The notes: a model not told the origin generated them from the letters alone. Counted from the first letter of the stretch, positions 7,885 to 15,832 are shown. The stretch is 64,000 nucleotides of DNA from UBA11524 sp045132495 (GCA_045132495.1 JBGUSK010000051.1:1-64000), one strand, 5' to 3'. Program-made: numbers and translations.

Positions 7885-8751
7885 ATGAGCAAGATGATGA
7901 CGGTTACGTATTACCACCACAGCGGATTTTCCGTGGCAAGCGGCGATATCCTGCTGGTGTTTGACTATTGGCGGGGCAAGAAGCTCCGCCTGCCGGAGGA
8001 GCTGGGCGTCACCCCGGAAACCCTGGCAAGGTTCAACGAGGTGTATGTGTTCATCACCCATGAGCATGAGGATCACTTTGATGAGATTGTCTACACCTGG
8101 GAGCAGTATGCTCCGGTGACCTATATCGTCGCTGATTGTCTGCCGGAAAAGGCCAAGGGGCACAGGATGAAAAAGGGCAGTGAGCTGTCGCTGTCTGACC
8201 GGGTGCAGGTGAAGGCCTATGGCTCGACCGATTCCGGCGTGTCCTTTCTGGTGACGCTGGATGGGATGAAGTTTTTCCACGCCGGTGATCTGAACTTCTG
8301 GCACTGGCGGGAGGTGTCCAACGCTCGGCAGATTCAGGAGGCTGAAGAGGATTTCCGCGGTGAAATGGCGGATTTCCAGGGTATGGAAATGGATGTGGCC
8401 TTTTTTCCGGTGGATCCCCGGATGGGCATGCTCTTTGATGCGGGCGCGAATTACTTCATGCTTACAGCCAAGCCTCGTCTGCTGCTTCCAATGCACTTCT
8501 GGGGCCGCAGCGACGTGATCAGCGAATTTGCCCGCCGCAGCCGTACCCGTGAAACAGAGATCATCGCGATGACAAATCATGGTCAGGCAATCAACCTCGA
8601 TATTGAGGAGGATGGCTTCATGAACATCACCATGCTGTCTGCGCCAACCGTCCATCAGGCGAATTCAGCCAGTGTCCAGCACGTGAGCCTGGATGGCTAC
8701 GAGGGCGCTGATCCCTTCCATGAGACGGATCTGCCCATTGATATGACTTGA
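7885..8751 (+). CDS. Metallo-beta-lactamase-fold hydrolase
   Basis: This is a 288-residue MBL-fold metalloenzyme, probably cytoplasmic. The zinc motif HxHxDH is at residues 59-64 (THEHEDHFD), and a further ligand motif FHAGDLNFWHW follows. The overall look resembles the UlaG-like/RNase Z-like MBL hydrolases, but the substrate cannot be inferred. The start at 7885 has GGAGG at 7872-7876 and yields the family-like start MSKMMTVTYYHHSG. An in-frame ATG at 7657 lies upstream of the promoter and is rejected. Transcribed from its own promoter at 7763. The stop codon TGA lies within the -35 box of the next gene. Confidence 0.88.
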   Translation: MSKMMTVTYYHHSGFSVASGDILLVFDYWRGKKLRLPEELGVTPETLARFNEVYVFITHEHEDHFDEIVYTWEQYAPVTYIVADCLPEKAKGHRMKKGSELSLSDRVQVKAYGSTDSGVSFLVTLDGMKFFHAGDLNFWHWREVSNARQIQEAEEDFRGEMADFQGMEMDVAFFPVDPRMGMLFDAGANYFMLTAKPRLLLPMHFWGRSDVISEFARRSRTRETEIIAMTNHGQAINLDIEEDGFMNITMLSAPTVHQANSASVQHVSLDGYEGADPFHETDLPIDMT

Positions 8752-8776
8752 CATAATGGACAAGCTGTCGTATCAT
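8748..8776 (+). promoter_or_regulatory. Promoter of the DUF1858 gene
   Basis: TTGACA (8748-8753) overlaps the stop codon of the MBL gene. A 17-bp spacer leads to TATCAT (8771-8776). Confidence 0.75.
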
Positions 8777-8824
8777 AATAGAAGCGGACTGCTTTAATTT
8801 GTCTGCGGAAGGAAGGAATTTAAC

Positions 8825-9040
8825 ATGACCATTCATAAGGATATGACCGTCGGCGAAGTGCTGCGCTCCTGCGCGGAGGAAGCCTTCGAGGACGTTGTGC
8901 GTGTGTTCAACAACATGGGTATGCATTGCCTGTTCTGCCCCCACTCCACCGGTGAAACCCTGGAGCAGGCTGCCATGGTGCACGGCAACGATGTGGATAC
9001 CCTCGTCGAGCAGTTGAACGAAGTGTACCTGGAAAAGTAA
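8825..9040 (+). CDS. DUF1858 small redox-disulfide protein
   Basis: The 71-residue protein matches the DUF1858 type, also described as a hybrid-cluster-protein-associated redox disulfide domain. It begins MTIHKDMTVGEVL and contains the pair of cysteines in GMHCLFCPHS near residues 38-42. The CxxC pair suggests a disulfide or metal role; the true function is unknown. It has its own promoter and a strong terminator, so it is monocistronic. The next gene, rubrerythrin-like, fits an oxidative-stress or anaerobe redox context. Confidence 0.85.
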   Translation: MTIHKDMTVGEVLRSCAEEAFEDVVRVFNNMGMHCLFCPHSTGETLEQAAMVHGNDVDTLVEQLNEVYLEK

Positions 9041-9044
9041 AAGC

Positions 9045-9083
9045 AGAGCCTCCCCTGCTGTTCAGGCAGAAGGAGGCTCTTTT
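9045..9083 (+). terminator. Intrinsic terminator
   Basis: AGAGCCTCC (9045-9053) and GGAGGCTCT (9072-9080) pair perfectly, followed by TTTT. Confidence 0.85.
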
Positions 9084-9156
9084 CAAAAATGACGCAAAGG
9101 CTTGATTTCACCGGGATTGCAGGGTTTTGGAGCAGGAAAAAGCCATACACATCCGG

Positions 9157-9272
9157 TGTGGATAACCCTGTGGACATTGTGGACAAATATATGGTTTTAT
9201 ACCTTTTATTCTGTGGATAATGTGGATAACTTTGTGGATAACTGGGGATAAACCGGTGGATACCGTGGATAA
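9157..9272 (+). other. Dense DnaA-box array
   Basis: TGTGGATAA, the reverse complement of TTATCCACA, occurs exactly at 9157-9165, 9212-9220, 9221-9229 and 9233-9241. Near matches lie at 9169-9177, 9178-9186, 9243-9251, 9255-9263 and 9264-9272. All share one orientation. An AT-rich stretch (9186-9210) separates two groups. It lies in the untranslated region before the rubrerythrin-like gene. It could be a second origin module, a DnaA-titration cluster or a DnaA-controlled promoter. Confidence 0.8.
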
Positions 9273-9304
9273 CCCTTGTGAAAACTGTGAATAGAGGTGT
9301 GAAT

Positions 9305-9766
9305 ATGATCGTGCGGAATGAGGGCCAGGCGCTGTGCGTAGCCGTGGAAATGGAAAAACGCGCGATTCGCGTATATGAGCGGGCGCTGATGCTGGCAACA
9401 GACCCGCAGGTGGTTGCAGGCATCCGGGAGATCCTCGCGGATGAACGGGAGCATCTGCGCCGATTCAGCGAAATGAAGGAGCAGCATCCTGTCCCGGTGG
9501 ATGAGGAGAAGCTGCTCATCTCCTCCATGGCTGCGGAGGTGCTTTTCACCGGCGGTGTGATGGAGATGAAGCGCGAACAGGCGCTGACGACCCTGCGCGG
9601 TCTGTATGAATATGCGGCGGACAGCGAGGCCGGTGCGGTAGAAACCTACGGCGGATTCGCGGACAAGTGCGAGGATCAGAAGGTACACGATACCTTCATG
9701 GCCATTGTGCATGAGGAAAGCGAGCATCTCACTGTGCTGATGGACAAGCTGGAGAATATGGCTTGA
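9305..9766 (+). CDS. Rubrerythrin-like ferritin-family protein
   Basis: The 153-residue protein has the four-helix ferritin-like pattern of a rubrerythrin di-iron domain. Candidate iron ligands include the Glu residues in EMEKRAIRVYE, ADEREHLRRF, AGAVETYGGF and HEESEHLTVL. The rubredoxin CxxC tail of classical rubrerythrin is absent, so it is a short, erythrin-like form. The probable role is peroxide defence or iron handling. The start at 9305 has AGAGGTG; an in-frame GTG at 9278 lies within the end of the DnaA-box region and is less likely. Its stop codon lies within the -35 box of the next transcript. Confidence 0.85.
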   Translation: MIVRNEGQALCVAVEMEKRAIRVYERALMLATDPQVVAGIREILADEREHLRRFSEMKEQHPVPVDEEKLLISSMAAEVLFTGGVMEMKREQALTTLRGLYEYAADSEAGAVETYGGFADKCEDQKVHDTFMAIVHEESEHLTVLMDKLENMA

Positions 9767-9791
9767 CAATTGCTTCACAATCGCGTACAAT
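9763..9791 (+). promoter_or_regulatory. Promoter of the structured leader
   Basis: TTGACA (9763-9768), 17-bp spacer, TACAAT (9786-9791). The -35 box overlaps the stop codon of the rubrerythrin-like gene. Predicted start is near 9798. Confidence 0.85.
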
Positions 9792-9797
9792 AATCAT

Positions 9798-9962
9798 GCT
9801 TACAGGATTCCACAAAGGCTCCCCCTGCGTGGCGTCCGATAGCAATCCTAAAAAACAACACGATCCTGACCCAAAGCTTCAAGCTGCGTGAAAGGTGCGT
9901 CCACATATAACCTTGCTGCTGCAGGGTTTTTGTTGCCGTGCCTTTGGGGTACGGCAATTTTG
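9798..9962 (+). promoter_or_regulatory. Structured leader with tandem terminator hairpins (attenuator or riboswitch candidate)
   Basis: About 180 nt separate a strong promoter from the next start codon. AGGATT (9804-9809) pairs with AATCCT (9844-9849), enclosing CCAC/GTGG. An AGCTT/AAGCT hairpin sits at 9875-9885 inside CACG/CGTG. Terminator-like hairpin 1 is ACCTTGC/GCAGGGT (9910-9927) with a T-run. Hairpin 2 has 10 bp (9933-9942 with 9948-9957) and is followed by TTTTG. AAGGT (9892-9896) can pair with ACCTT (9910-9914) and disrupt hairpin 1, which is antiterminator logic. I do not recognise a known riboswitch class. Confidence 0.65.
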
Positions 9963-9977
9963 TTTGGAGGTGAACAT

Positions 9978-10229
9978 ATGGAGACCCGCGTGGCTGTGAT
10001 GAGCATCATTGTGGAGGACGGCAACAGCGTGGAAACGATCAACGCGATCCTGCACGAACACGGCGAATACATCATCGGGCGGATGGGTATTCCCTACCGT
10101 CAGCGGAAAATCAGCATCATTTCCATCGCCATGGATGCGCCGCAGAACGTCATTTCCACCATTGCCGGAAAAATCGGCGGGCTCACGGGTGTAAGCGTCA
10201 AAACGGCGTATTCCAGCGTAGTTGGGTGA
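9978..10229 (+). CDS. TM1266-type iron-only hydrogenase system regulator
   Basis: This 83-residue ACT-like protein matches the small family annotated as putative iron-only hydrogenase system regulator (TM1266 type). It has the characteristic stretches GEYIIGRMGIPY and GVSVKTAYSS. In other genomes it sits near [FeFe]-hydrogenase maturation genes; none are seen here, so the link is by family only. The start at 9978 has GGAGGTG at 9966-9972. The gene is the first reading frame after the tandem-hairpin leader and may be read together with the downstream transporter genes 57 bp away. Confidence 0.83.
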   Translation: METRVAVMSIIVEDGNSVETINAILHEHGEYIIGRMGIPYRQRKISIISIAMDAPQNVISTIAGKIGGLTGVSVKTAYSSVVG

Positions 10230-10286
10230 TTCACCCGTTCCCTTTCCTGGTATCATGTGTATATAATTGAAAGGAGTGTCCCATTT

Positions 10287-11198
10287 ATGAAAAAGTTCCT
10301 GTCTATGATCTTGATTGCCCTGATGATGTTCACCTGCACCGCCTGTGCGGAAGAATATGTGGTGAAGGCTTCCGCTCCCAGCGGCGCGCCGGCCCTTGCG
10401 CTGGCGATGCTGGCGGTGGAGAATCCGGAGAATTACACCTTCGTCGCTGCGGAAACCATTTCTGCTGAGTTCGCCAACGGTAATTCTGATTTCATCGTCG
10501 CTCCCCTGAATGCCGGCGCCAAGCTGTATAAGATGGGCAAGTCTACCTACAAGCTGGCGGGCGTAGTTAGCTGGGGCAACCTGTTTATTGCCTCCCAGAA
10601 GGAAGGCTTCACCCTGAATGACCTGAACGGCGCGAATGTGACGCTGTTTGGTGAGAACACCATCAATGCCTCCGTCGTGAAGTATGCGCTGGAGAAGAAC
10701 GGCATCGTGCCTGCGTCCATCGAGTACCTGGCCAGCGCTGCTCAAACCCAGAGCCTGCTGCTGACGGACGCCAATGCCATTGTCGTGACCGCTGAGCCCG
10801 CTCTGACCGCCGCGAAGATGAAGAACGCTGCCATCACCGCCTACGCCGTGAACGACCTGTACAAGGCCGCCACCGGTTATGAAGGCTATACCCAGGCTGC
10901 GCTGTTCGTCAAGGCGGAGACCATCGCCAATCAGCCTGAGGTCGTGAAGGCCTACATCGAGGCTGTTGCTGCCTCCTGCGAGACCGCGTCCACCGACGTT
11001 GCCGCCCTGGCCAATGCCGCCGTCACCCTTGAGATCCTGCCCAATGTGAAGGTGGCGACCAATGCCATCCCCGGCTGCTCCATCCGCTTTGTCAGCGCGC
11101 TGGAGGCCAAGGAGCAGGTCGAGGTCACGGCCAATATCGACCTGACCCAGTTCGGCGGCGCTGTGCCCGCGGACGACTTCTACTATGTCGCAGAGTAA
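10287..11198 (+). CDS. ABC transporter substrate-binding protein, NMT1/SsuA-like
   Basis: The 303-residue exported protein has a hydrophobic leader (residues 1-20) ending FTCTACAEE and a periplasmic-binding-protein II fold of the NMT1/taurine/HMP type (ASAPSGAPALALA near the mature N-terminus). The cysteine in the leader is a poor lipobox because position -3 is cysteine, so lipid anchoring is uncertain. It has AAAGGAG before the start, and a small GGGTGA/TCACCC hairpin (10224-10236) precedes it. It overlaps the permease gene by 14 bp. The ligand could be a thiamine precursor, sulfonate or another small molecule; the sequence does not decide. Confidence 0.82.
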   Translation: MKKFLSMILIALMMFTCTACAEEYVVKASAPSGAPALALAMLAVENPENYTFVAAETISAEFANGNSDFIVAPLNAGAKLYKMGKSTYKLAGVVSWGNLFIASQKEGFTLNDLNGANVTLFGENTINASVVKYALEKNGIVPASIEYLASAAQTQSLLLTDANAIVVTAEPALTAAKMKNAAITAYAVNDLYKAATGYEGYTQAALFVKAETIANQPEVVKAYIEAVAASCETASTDVAALANAAVTLEILPNVKVATNAIPGCSIRFVSALEAKEQVEVTANIDLTQFGGAVPADDFYYVAE

Positions 11199-11946
11199 AA
11201 TCAAGGATACATGCACCTTCTGCCTGGGGATCGTGCTGATCGGCGTGCTGATCCAGGCAGCGGGTGCACTCAAGGGGGATGCACTGGTGTTCCCCGGGGT
11301 AGATGAGATATTGCGGGCCTTTGGTCGGATCATCATCACCCCGAAAACCTACCTGCTCATCTGGACGACCATGAAGCACCTGATCGTGTCCATGGCGGTA
11401 TCCACCGTGATCGGCGTTGGACTGGGTGTGGCGATGGGCATGATCCCCTTTGTGCGCAATCTCATGAAGCCGCTGATGATCATGCTGCGCTCACTGCCGA
11501 TGATCATCCTGATCGTTATCATCATGGTCATCACGGACTACGACCGGGTGCCGGTGATCGCCTCGTCCATCATTCTGATCCCAATGATCGCCGAAGCTGC
11601 CTGCGAGGGATGCCTGCGCATCGACAAAGAGCTGATCGACGTCTACCGGATGAACGCGAATTTCAACGGCCGGGTGCTTTTTCAGGTGTATCTGCCGTTG
11701 ATGGCGGGCTATCTGAAGCAGGCCTACGTCAATGCGGTCGGTATGGGTGTGAAGCTGGCGGTCTCCACAGAATATCTGGTGCAGACGCGTAATTCCCTGG
11801 GAAAGGCCGTGCATACCAGCGGGTATTTCAATGAGTATCAGGACATCTATGCTTACGCGCTGGTGATGATCTTGTTGGTGCTGGTGATTTCAGAAGGCCC
11901 GGTGCTGATCGGAAAGGCCATCGCTCGCATCAGGAACAAAAAATGA
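11185..11946 (+). CDS. ABC transporter permease, SsuC/TauC type
   Basis: This is a 253-residue integral membrane protein with about six hydrophobic segments. The inner-membrane-component (EAA-like) loop is near AEAACEGCLRIDKELIDVYR. It belongs to the permease family paired with NMT1/SsuA-like binding proteins. Translation is coupled: its ATG lies 14 bp inside the binding-protein gene. No ABC ATPase gene follows; a terminator and an unrelated antiporter come next. The ATPase must be encoded elsewhere or shared. Confidence 0.86.
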   Translation: MSQSKIKDTCTFCLGIVLIGVLIQAAGALKGDALVFPGVDEILRAFGRIIITPKTYLLIWTTMKHLIVSMAVSTVIGVGLGVAMGMIPFVRNLMKPLMIMLRSLPMIILIVIIMVITDYDRVPVIASSIILIPMIAEAACEGCLRIDKELIDVYRMNANFNGRVLFQVYLPLMAGYLKQAYVNAVGMGVKLAVSTEYLVQTRNSLGKAVHTSGYFNEYQDIYAYALVMILLVLVISEGPVLIGKAIARIRNKK

Positions 11947-11952
11947 ATACAA

Positions 11953-11988
11953 ACCGTGCGGATGAATGCGTTCACCGTGCGGTTTTTT
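11953..11988 (+). terminator. Intrinsic terminator after ABC permease
   Basis: ACCGTGCG (11953-11960) pairs with CGTGCGGT (11976-11983), including two G-U pairs, and is followed by TTTTTT. Confidence 0.75.
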
Positions 11989-12001
11989 CGTGGGAAAATG
12001 A

Positions 12002-12030
12002 TTGACTTCCATTCCCTGGCATGATACAGT
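12002..12030 (+). promoter_or_regulatory. Promoter of the NhaC-type gene
   Basis: TTGACT (12002-12007), 17-bp spacer, TACAGT (12025-12030). Confidence 0.7.
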
Positions 12031-12071
12031 ATTTGAGATGTGCAATTCACATGATGAACGGAGGAAATCCG

Positions 12072-13400
12072 ATGAAGAAGGGAAATCCGGCGGCACTGCT
12101 GCCCATCGGCGTGTTTCTGCTGATGTATCTGGGCCTGGGGCTGCTGTTCGAATACGGGATGAAGATCCCCATGGGATTCTACAATGTGCCGATTGTGGGC
12201 GCGTTCCTGGTGGCAATCTGTACGGCCTGCTTCCAGAATCGCAGGACATCCTTTGAGGAAAAGCTGTCCATCATGGGACAGGGTATTGGGGACAAGAACA
12301 TCATTACTATGCTGCTGATCTTCCTGGCGGCGGGCGCATTTGTGGGCGTTGTGGGACGCTCCAGCGCCCAGAGCGTGGCATATTTCATGCTCAGTGTGAT
12401 TCCGTCGGAGTTTGCCGTAGCAGTGCTGTTTGTGGTGAGCTGCTTCATATCCACGGCGATGGGCACATCTGTGGGGACGATCACCCTGCTGACGCCTATT
12501 GCTGTCGAGGTTGCCACGGCATCGGGGTATGCCCCTGCCCTGTGCATCGCGACGGTGGTAGGCGGATCCATGTTCGGCGATAATCTCTCGCTGATTTCCG
12601 ATACTACCATCGCCGCCTGCAACGGCCAGGGCTGCGCGATGAAGGATAAGTTTCGCGGCAATTTCAAGATTGCTCTGCCCGCAGCGCTGCTGTCGCTGGT
12701 AATCATCCTGATTCAGACCCTGAAGGCAGCCCCTGCGCAGATCGTCCGGGAGTATGACCTGCTGCTGATGATCCCCTACATTCTCGTGCTGATCGGTGGT
12801 GTGGCGGGTGTGAATGTGTTCCTGGTGCTGCTGGGAGGCATCGTCACCGGCGCAGTGATCAGCATTGCCAGCGGCGCGATCATCCCTGAGGTGGGGCAGA
12901 CGGTATTCAGTCAGCTGCTGCTGAATGTGGGAACCAACATGTCCGGTATGTTTGAGACCTGCATGGTGGCGATCCTGGTATCGGCGCTGTGTGCGCTGAT
13001 CCGGGCAAACGGCGGCTTTGACGCGCTGCTGTCCTTTGTGCGGCGATTCTTCAAGGGCAAGCGGGGCGGACAGCTGGGCATGGGCCTGATGGTCGCTGCG
13101 ATGGATGTTGCCACGGCCAACAACACCGTTGCCATCGTCATGGCGAACCCCATCGCAAAGGAAATGAGCCAGGATTACGACATCACTCCCCAGCGTGCAG
13201 CCTGCCTGCTGGACACCTTTTCATGCATCGCCCAGGGCGTGATTCCCTATGGCGCACAGATACTCGTGGCGATCTCCGCCGCAGCGGAAATGGGCTGCAT
13301 CGTCTCTGCTTTTGATCTGATACCGAAGCTCTATTATCCGGCGCTGCTGCTGGTGTGTTCGCTGGCTGCAATTTTTGTTCCGTCGAAGAAGCGGGGCTGA
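12072..13400 (+). CDS. NhaC-family Na+/H+ antiporter
   Basis: This is a 442-residue membrane protein with about eleven hydrophobic segments, of the NhaC / arsenite-permease-like ion transporter superfamily. Typical internal motifs are AMGTSVGTITLLTPIA and GDNLSLISDTTIAA, which resemble the two inverted re-entrant regions of this family. It probably exchanges Na+ (or a small organic anion) for protons. The start at 12072 has GGAGG at 12060-12064; an in-frame upstream ATG at 12021 lies within the promoter. Monocistronic. Confidence 0.88.
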   Translation: MKKGNPAALLPIGVFLLMYLGLGLLFEYGMKIPMGFYNVPIVGAFLVAICTACFQNRRTSFEEKLSIMGQGIGDKNIITMLLIFLAAGAFVGVVGRSSAQSVAYFMLSVIPSEFAVAVLFVVSCFISTAMGTSVGTITLLTPIAVEVATASGYAPALCIATVVGGSMFGDNLSLISDTTIAACNGQGCAMKDKFRGNFKIALPAALLSLVIILIQTLKAAPAQIVREYDLLLMIPYILVLIGGVAGVNVFLVLLGGIVTGAVISIASGAIIPEVGQTVFSQLLLNVGTNMSGMFETCMVAILVSALCALIRANGGFDALLSFVRRFFKGKRGGQLGMGLMVAAMDVATANNTVAIVMANPIAKEMSQDYDITPQRAACLLDTFSCIAQGVIPYGAQILVAISAAAEMGCIVSAFDLIPKLYYPALLLVCSLAAIFVPSKKRG

Positions 13401-13428
13401 ACCAGGGCAGCAATTTGCCGCATTGCGG

Positions 13429-13457
13429 TTGCATCCCGGGAAATTCCGTCGTATAAT
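13429..13457 (+). promoter_or_regulatory. Promoter of the chromate-transporter pair
   Basis: TTGCAT (13429-13434), 17-bp spacer, TATAAT (13452-13457). Confidence 0.8.
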
Positions 13458-13486
13458 AGGATGACAAAACCAACAGGAGGATCGGT

Positions 13487-14026
13487 ATGAAGGTACTCTT
13501 CGATCTGTTCCGCGCCTTTTTTACCATCGGCGCGTTGACCTTCGGCGGCGGCTATGCCATGCTGCCCATGCTGGAAAGAGAAATCGTTGTGAAGCACAAA
13601 TGGTGCGAGCAGGAGGATTTGCTCAACTATTTCGCCATCGGCCAGTGCACTCCCGGCATCATTGCGGTGAATACCGCTACTTTTGTGGGCCACAAGGTGA
13701 AGGGGACCTGGGGCAGCATCATTGCGACCCTGGGCGTGGTGGCGCCTTCCATCGTCATCATCACCGTGATCGCCATGGTCCTGGAGAATTTCATGGACAT
13801 CGTATGGGTGCAGAACGCCTTTGCGGGCATCCGCGTGGCGGTGTGCGCGCTGATTACTGCATCTGTGGTGAAGCTGTTCAAATCCAACGTGAAAAAGTAC
13901 TGGCATATCGCGCTGGCGGTGGCTGCCTTTGTGGTGGTGGCGCTGTTCAAGCTGTCCCCCGTGTATGTGGTGGTGGCCTGCGCCGTGCTGAGCTTCATTT
14001 TCGGTAAGAGGGAGGCGAAGGCGTGA
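13487..14026 (+). CDS. Chromate transporter family protein, first half (ChrA-type)
   Basis: The 179-residue membrane protein is a single CHR domain. It contains FGGGYAMLPMLERE and the GQCTPGIIAVNTATF motif. In many Bacillota, two short CHR proteins encoded side by side replace the fused ChrA and form an antiparallel pair. The substrate may be chromate or another oxyanion; physiological roles are poorly defined. It is followed by the second half with a 1-bp stop/start overlap. Confidence 0.9.
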   Translation: MKVLFDLFRAFFTIGALTFGGGYAMLPMLEREIVVKHKWCEQEDLLNYFAIGQCTPGIIAVNTATFVGHKVKGTWGSIIATLGVVAPSIVIITVIAMVLENFMDIVWVQNAFAGIRVAVCALITASVVKLFKSNVKKYWHIALAVAAFVVVALFKLSPVYVVVACAVLSFIFGKREAKA

Positions 14027-14583
14027 TGGAACTGCTGACGATGTGCATTGAGTTCTTCAAGACGGGCCTGTTCGCTGTGGGCGGCGGATTAGCCACCCTC
14101 CCCTTCCTGACCCAGATGCAGGAAAAGTACGGCTGGTTCACCGCGGAGGAGCTGGCGAACATGATCGCCGTGGGTGAATCCACTCCCGGCCCCATCGGCG
14201 TGAACATGGCCACCTATGTGGGCTATTCCTCCTTTGGGATCCTCGGCGGTTTGTTGGCGACATTGTCTCTGGTGCTGCCCTCGCTGATCGTGATCATGAT
14301 CGTTGCGCGGGCAATGGATCGCTACCAGAACAGCCCGCTGGTGCAGAATATGTTTGCCTTCATGCGTCCTGCGGTGGCTGGTCTGATCGCGGCGGCAGGC
14401 TTTGCGGTGCTGAAGATCGCGCTGTTCCAGCAGGCGGAAACCTTCCTGGGCTCCATCAACTGGATCGCCGTGGTGCTCTATGCGGTGCTGGTGGCGCTGC
14501 TGCACTGGAAGCCTGTGAAGAAGCTGCATCCCATCGTGTTCATCGCGGCGGGCGCAGTGGTGGGTATCCTGCTGAAAATGTGA
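14026..14583 (+). CDS. Chromate transporter family protein, second half
   Basis: This is a 185-residue single-CHR-domain membrane protein. FKTGLFAVGGGLATLPFL and GESTPGPIGVNMATY parallel the motifs of the preceding gene. Its ATG overlaps the A of the upstream TGA; an in-frame GTG at 14023 is an alternative. GGAGG at 14011-14015 serves as ribosome site inside the first gene. The two products most likely assemble as a heterodimeric transporter. An intrinsic terminator follows. Confidence 0.9.
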   Translation: MELLTMCIEFFKTGLFAVGGGLATLPFLTQMQEKYGWFTAEELANMIAVGESTPGPIGVNMATYVGYSSFGILGGLLATLSLVLPSLIVIMIVARAMDRYQNSPLVQNMFAFMRPAVAGLIAAAGFAVLKIALFQQAETFLGSINWIAVVLYAVLVALLHWKPVKKLHPIVFIAAGAVVGILLKM

Positions 14584-14592
14584 TGCAAAAAA

Positions 14593-14622
14593 TCCGCTGG
14601 AACAATCCAGCGGACTTTTTTT
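14593..14622. terminator. Terminator between convergent genes
   Basis: TCCGCTGG (14593-14600) and CCAGCGGA (14607-14614) are followed by seven T; the other side carries an A-run, so it can also serve the minus-strand PIG-L gene. Confidence 0.88.
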
Positions 14623-14629
14623 GTGCCGT

Positions 14630-15787
14630 TTACTTGCTGATGGCGATATTCTCCATGAAATCATCCCTGCGGACGTCCTCGCCCACGGCGGAATAAAACA
14701 GGCCAAAGAGGGCATTGTCGTAAGCGCCGCCCTCCTCCATGGCCCAGCCGCCCATGGTCTGGCTCTTGTGGAAGGCAAGGGCTTCGGTGGCGATGGTGAG
14801 GCCGTCCTTGCCGTCAAAGGCGGAAAGCGGAGCGCGCCAGTTCATCCGCAGCTGGTTTTCCTTGTACAGGTGGAGGTAGAGCTTCTTGACCTGCCAGGGG
14901 CCGAAGGAATTGCTGCTGTCGCGGTACTGTTTTTCATCGGCTGCGGCAAAAATGGCCAGTTTGGCTGCGTCAGCACAGGCGCGGTGGGCGCCGTGGCCGT
15001 ATTCGCCCTTTTCATCCTGGGTGACGAGAACCTCCGGCTGGGTGAAGCGGATCGCTTCCACGATTTTGCCCACCAGATGGTTTTTGTTCCACAGCTTGTA
15101 CTGGGCAGACAGATTGGGAGCTCGCTTGTCCAGCATCTCACAGAAGATGGGGTATGTTTCCACGCCGCAATGCCATAGCCCATCCAACAGCTCCAGCCTC
15201 CGGTAGCCGATGGAAGGCACCAGATATACCACTTGCACCCGCAGATCCTTCTCTCCGGCGTAGGTGGGCAGCAAGCCGCCGAACCAGAGGAGTTCATCGT
15301 CCGGATGGGTGACAAGCAGCATCAGATCTGCTTTGCCCGGCGCTTCCCACTGCGGGATGCGGGCAGGACGTTCCCCCGCGCCAAAGACGGTCAGCTCAGC
15401 CACATCCACCCGGTCGCCGCTGTTGTTGATGATGCGAATCTTCCTTGTGCCTTCCGGCAGGGGGAAATAACTGGTCAGATACTCGCTGCTGAGCTCACCT
15501 GCTGACAGCCACTGACCATTCTGCTCAGTCTGGATCTCCAGCGGCGCTGCATATCGGAAAAACTGCAGATAGACTGCGGAAAGATCTTCCTCCCCATGGA
15601 TCTCCAACACCCGGCGGGGATTCATGGTGTAATAGGACGCATAATTTCTGTCCAGCATGGGCGTAAAATCTACCTGATTTGTTTTGCGCATCAGGGTGCA
15701 CTGTCCGGTGACATCCTGCGCTTCCTCCGCGAGGGCGGGGAATGTCAACAGCAGGGCGGCAATCAGCAGGAAGAAAAGCTTCTTCAT
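14630..15787 (-). CDS. Secreted PIG-L family deacetylase (paralogue 1)
   Basis: The 385-residue protein starts with a signal peptide (MKKLFFLLIAALLL, cleavage after ALA). An N-terminal beta-rich region leads into a PIG-L/LmbE zinc deacetylase domain. The metal motif is THPDDE near residue 163, and a second motif is GEYGHGAH near residue 265. The family removes acetyl groups from N-acetylglucosamine-type sugars, so an extracellular glycan is a likely target. A close paralogue is encoded at 29143-30330. Start has AGGAGAA. Promoter is at 15833-15861. Confidence 0.87.
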   Translation of the reverse strand: MKKLFFLLIAALLLTFPALAEEAQDVTGQCTLMRKTNQVDFTPMLDRNYASYYTMNPRRVLEIHGEEDLSAVYLQFFRYAAPLEIQTEQNGQWLSAGELSSEYLTSYFPLPEGTRKIRIINNSGDRVDVAELTVFGAGERPARIPQWEAPGKADLMLLVTHPDDELLWFGGLLPTYAGEKDLRVQVVYLVPSIGYRRLELLDGLWHCGVETYPIFCEMLDKRAPNLSAQYKLWNKNHLVGKIVEAIRFTQPEVLVTQDEKGEYGHGAHRACADAAKLAIFAAADEKQYRDSSNSFGPWQVKKLYLHLYKENQLRMNWRAPLSAFDGKDGLTIATEALAFHKSQTMGGWAMEEGGAYDNALFGLFYSAVGEDVRRDDFMENIAISK

Positions 15788-15832
15788 CAGGGTTCTCCTT
15801 TGTGTAGACTATGTGAAAATGCATCTGCAAGC

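Noticed and set aside
9888..9977. N-terminal extension of the hydrogenase-regulator frame into the leader
   Set aside because: The extension would be encoded by the tandem terminator hairpins. GGAGGTG before ATG 9978 gives the family-typical start METRVAV.
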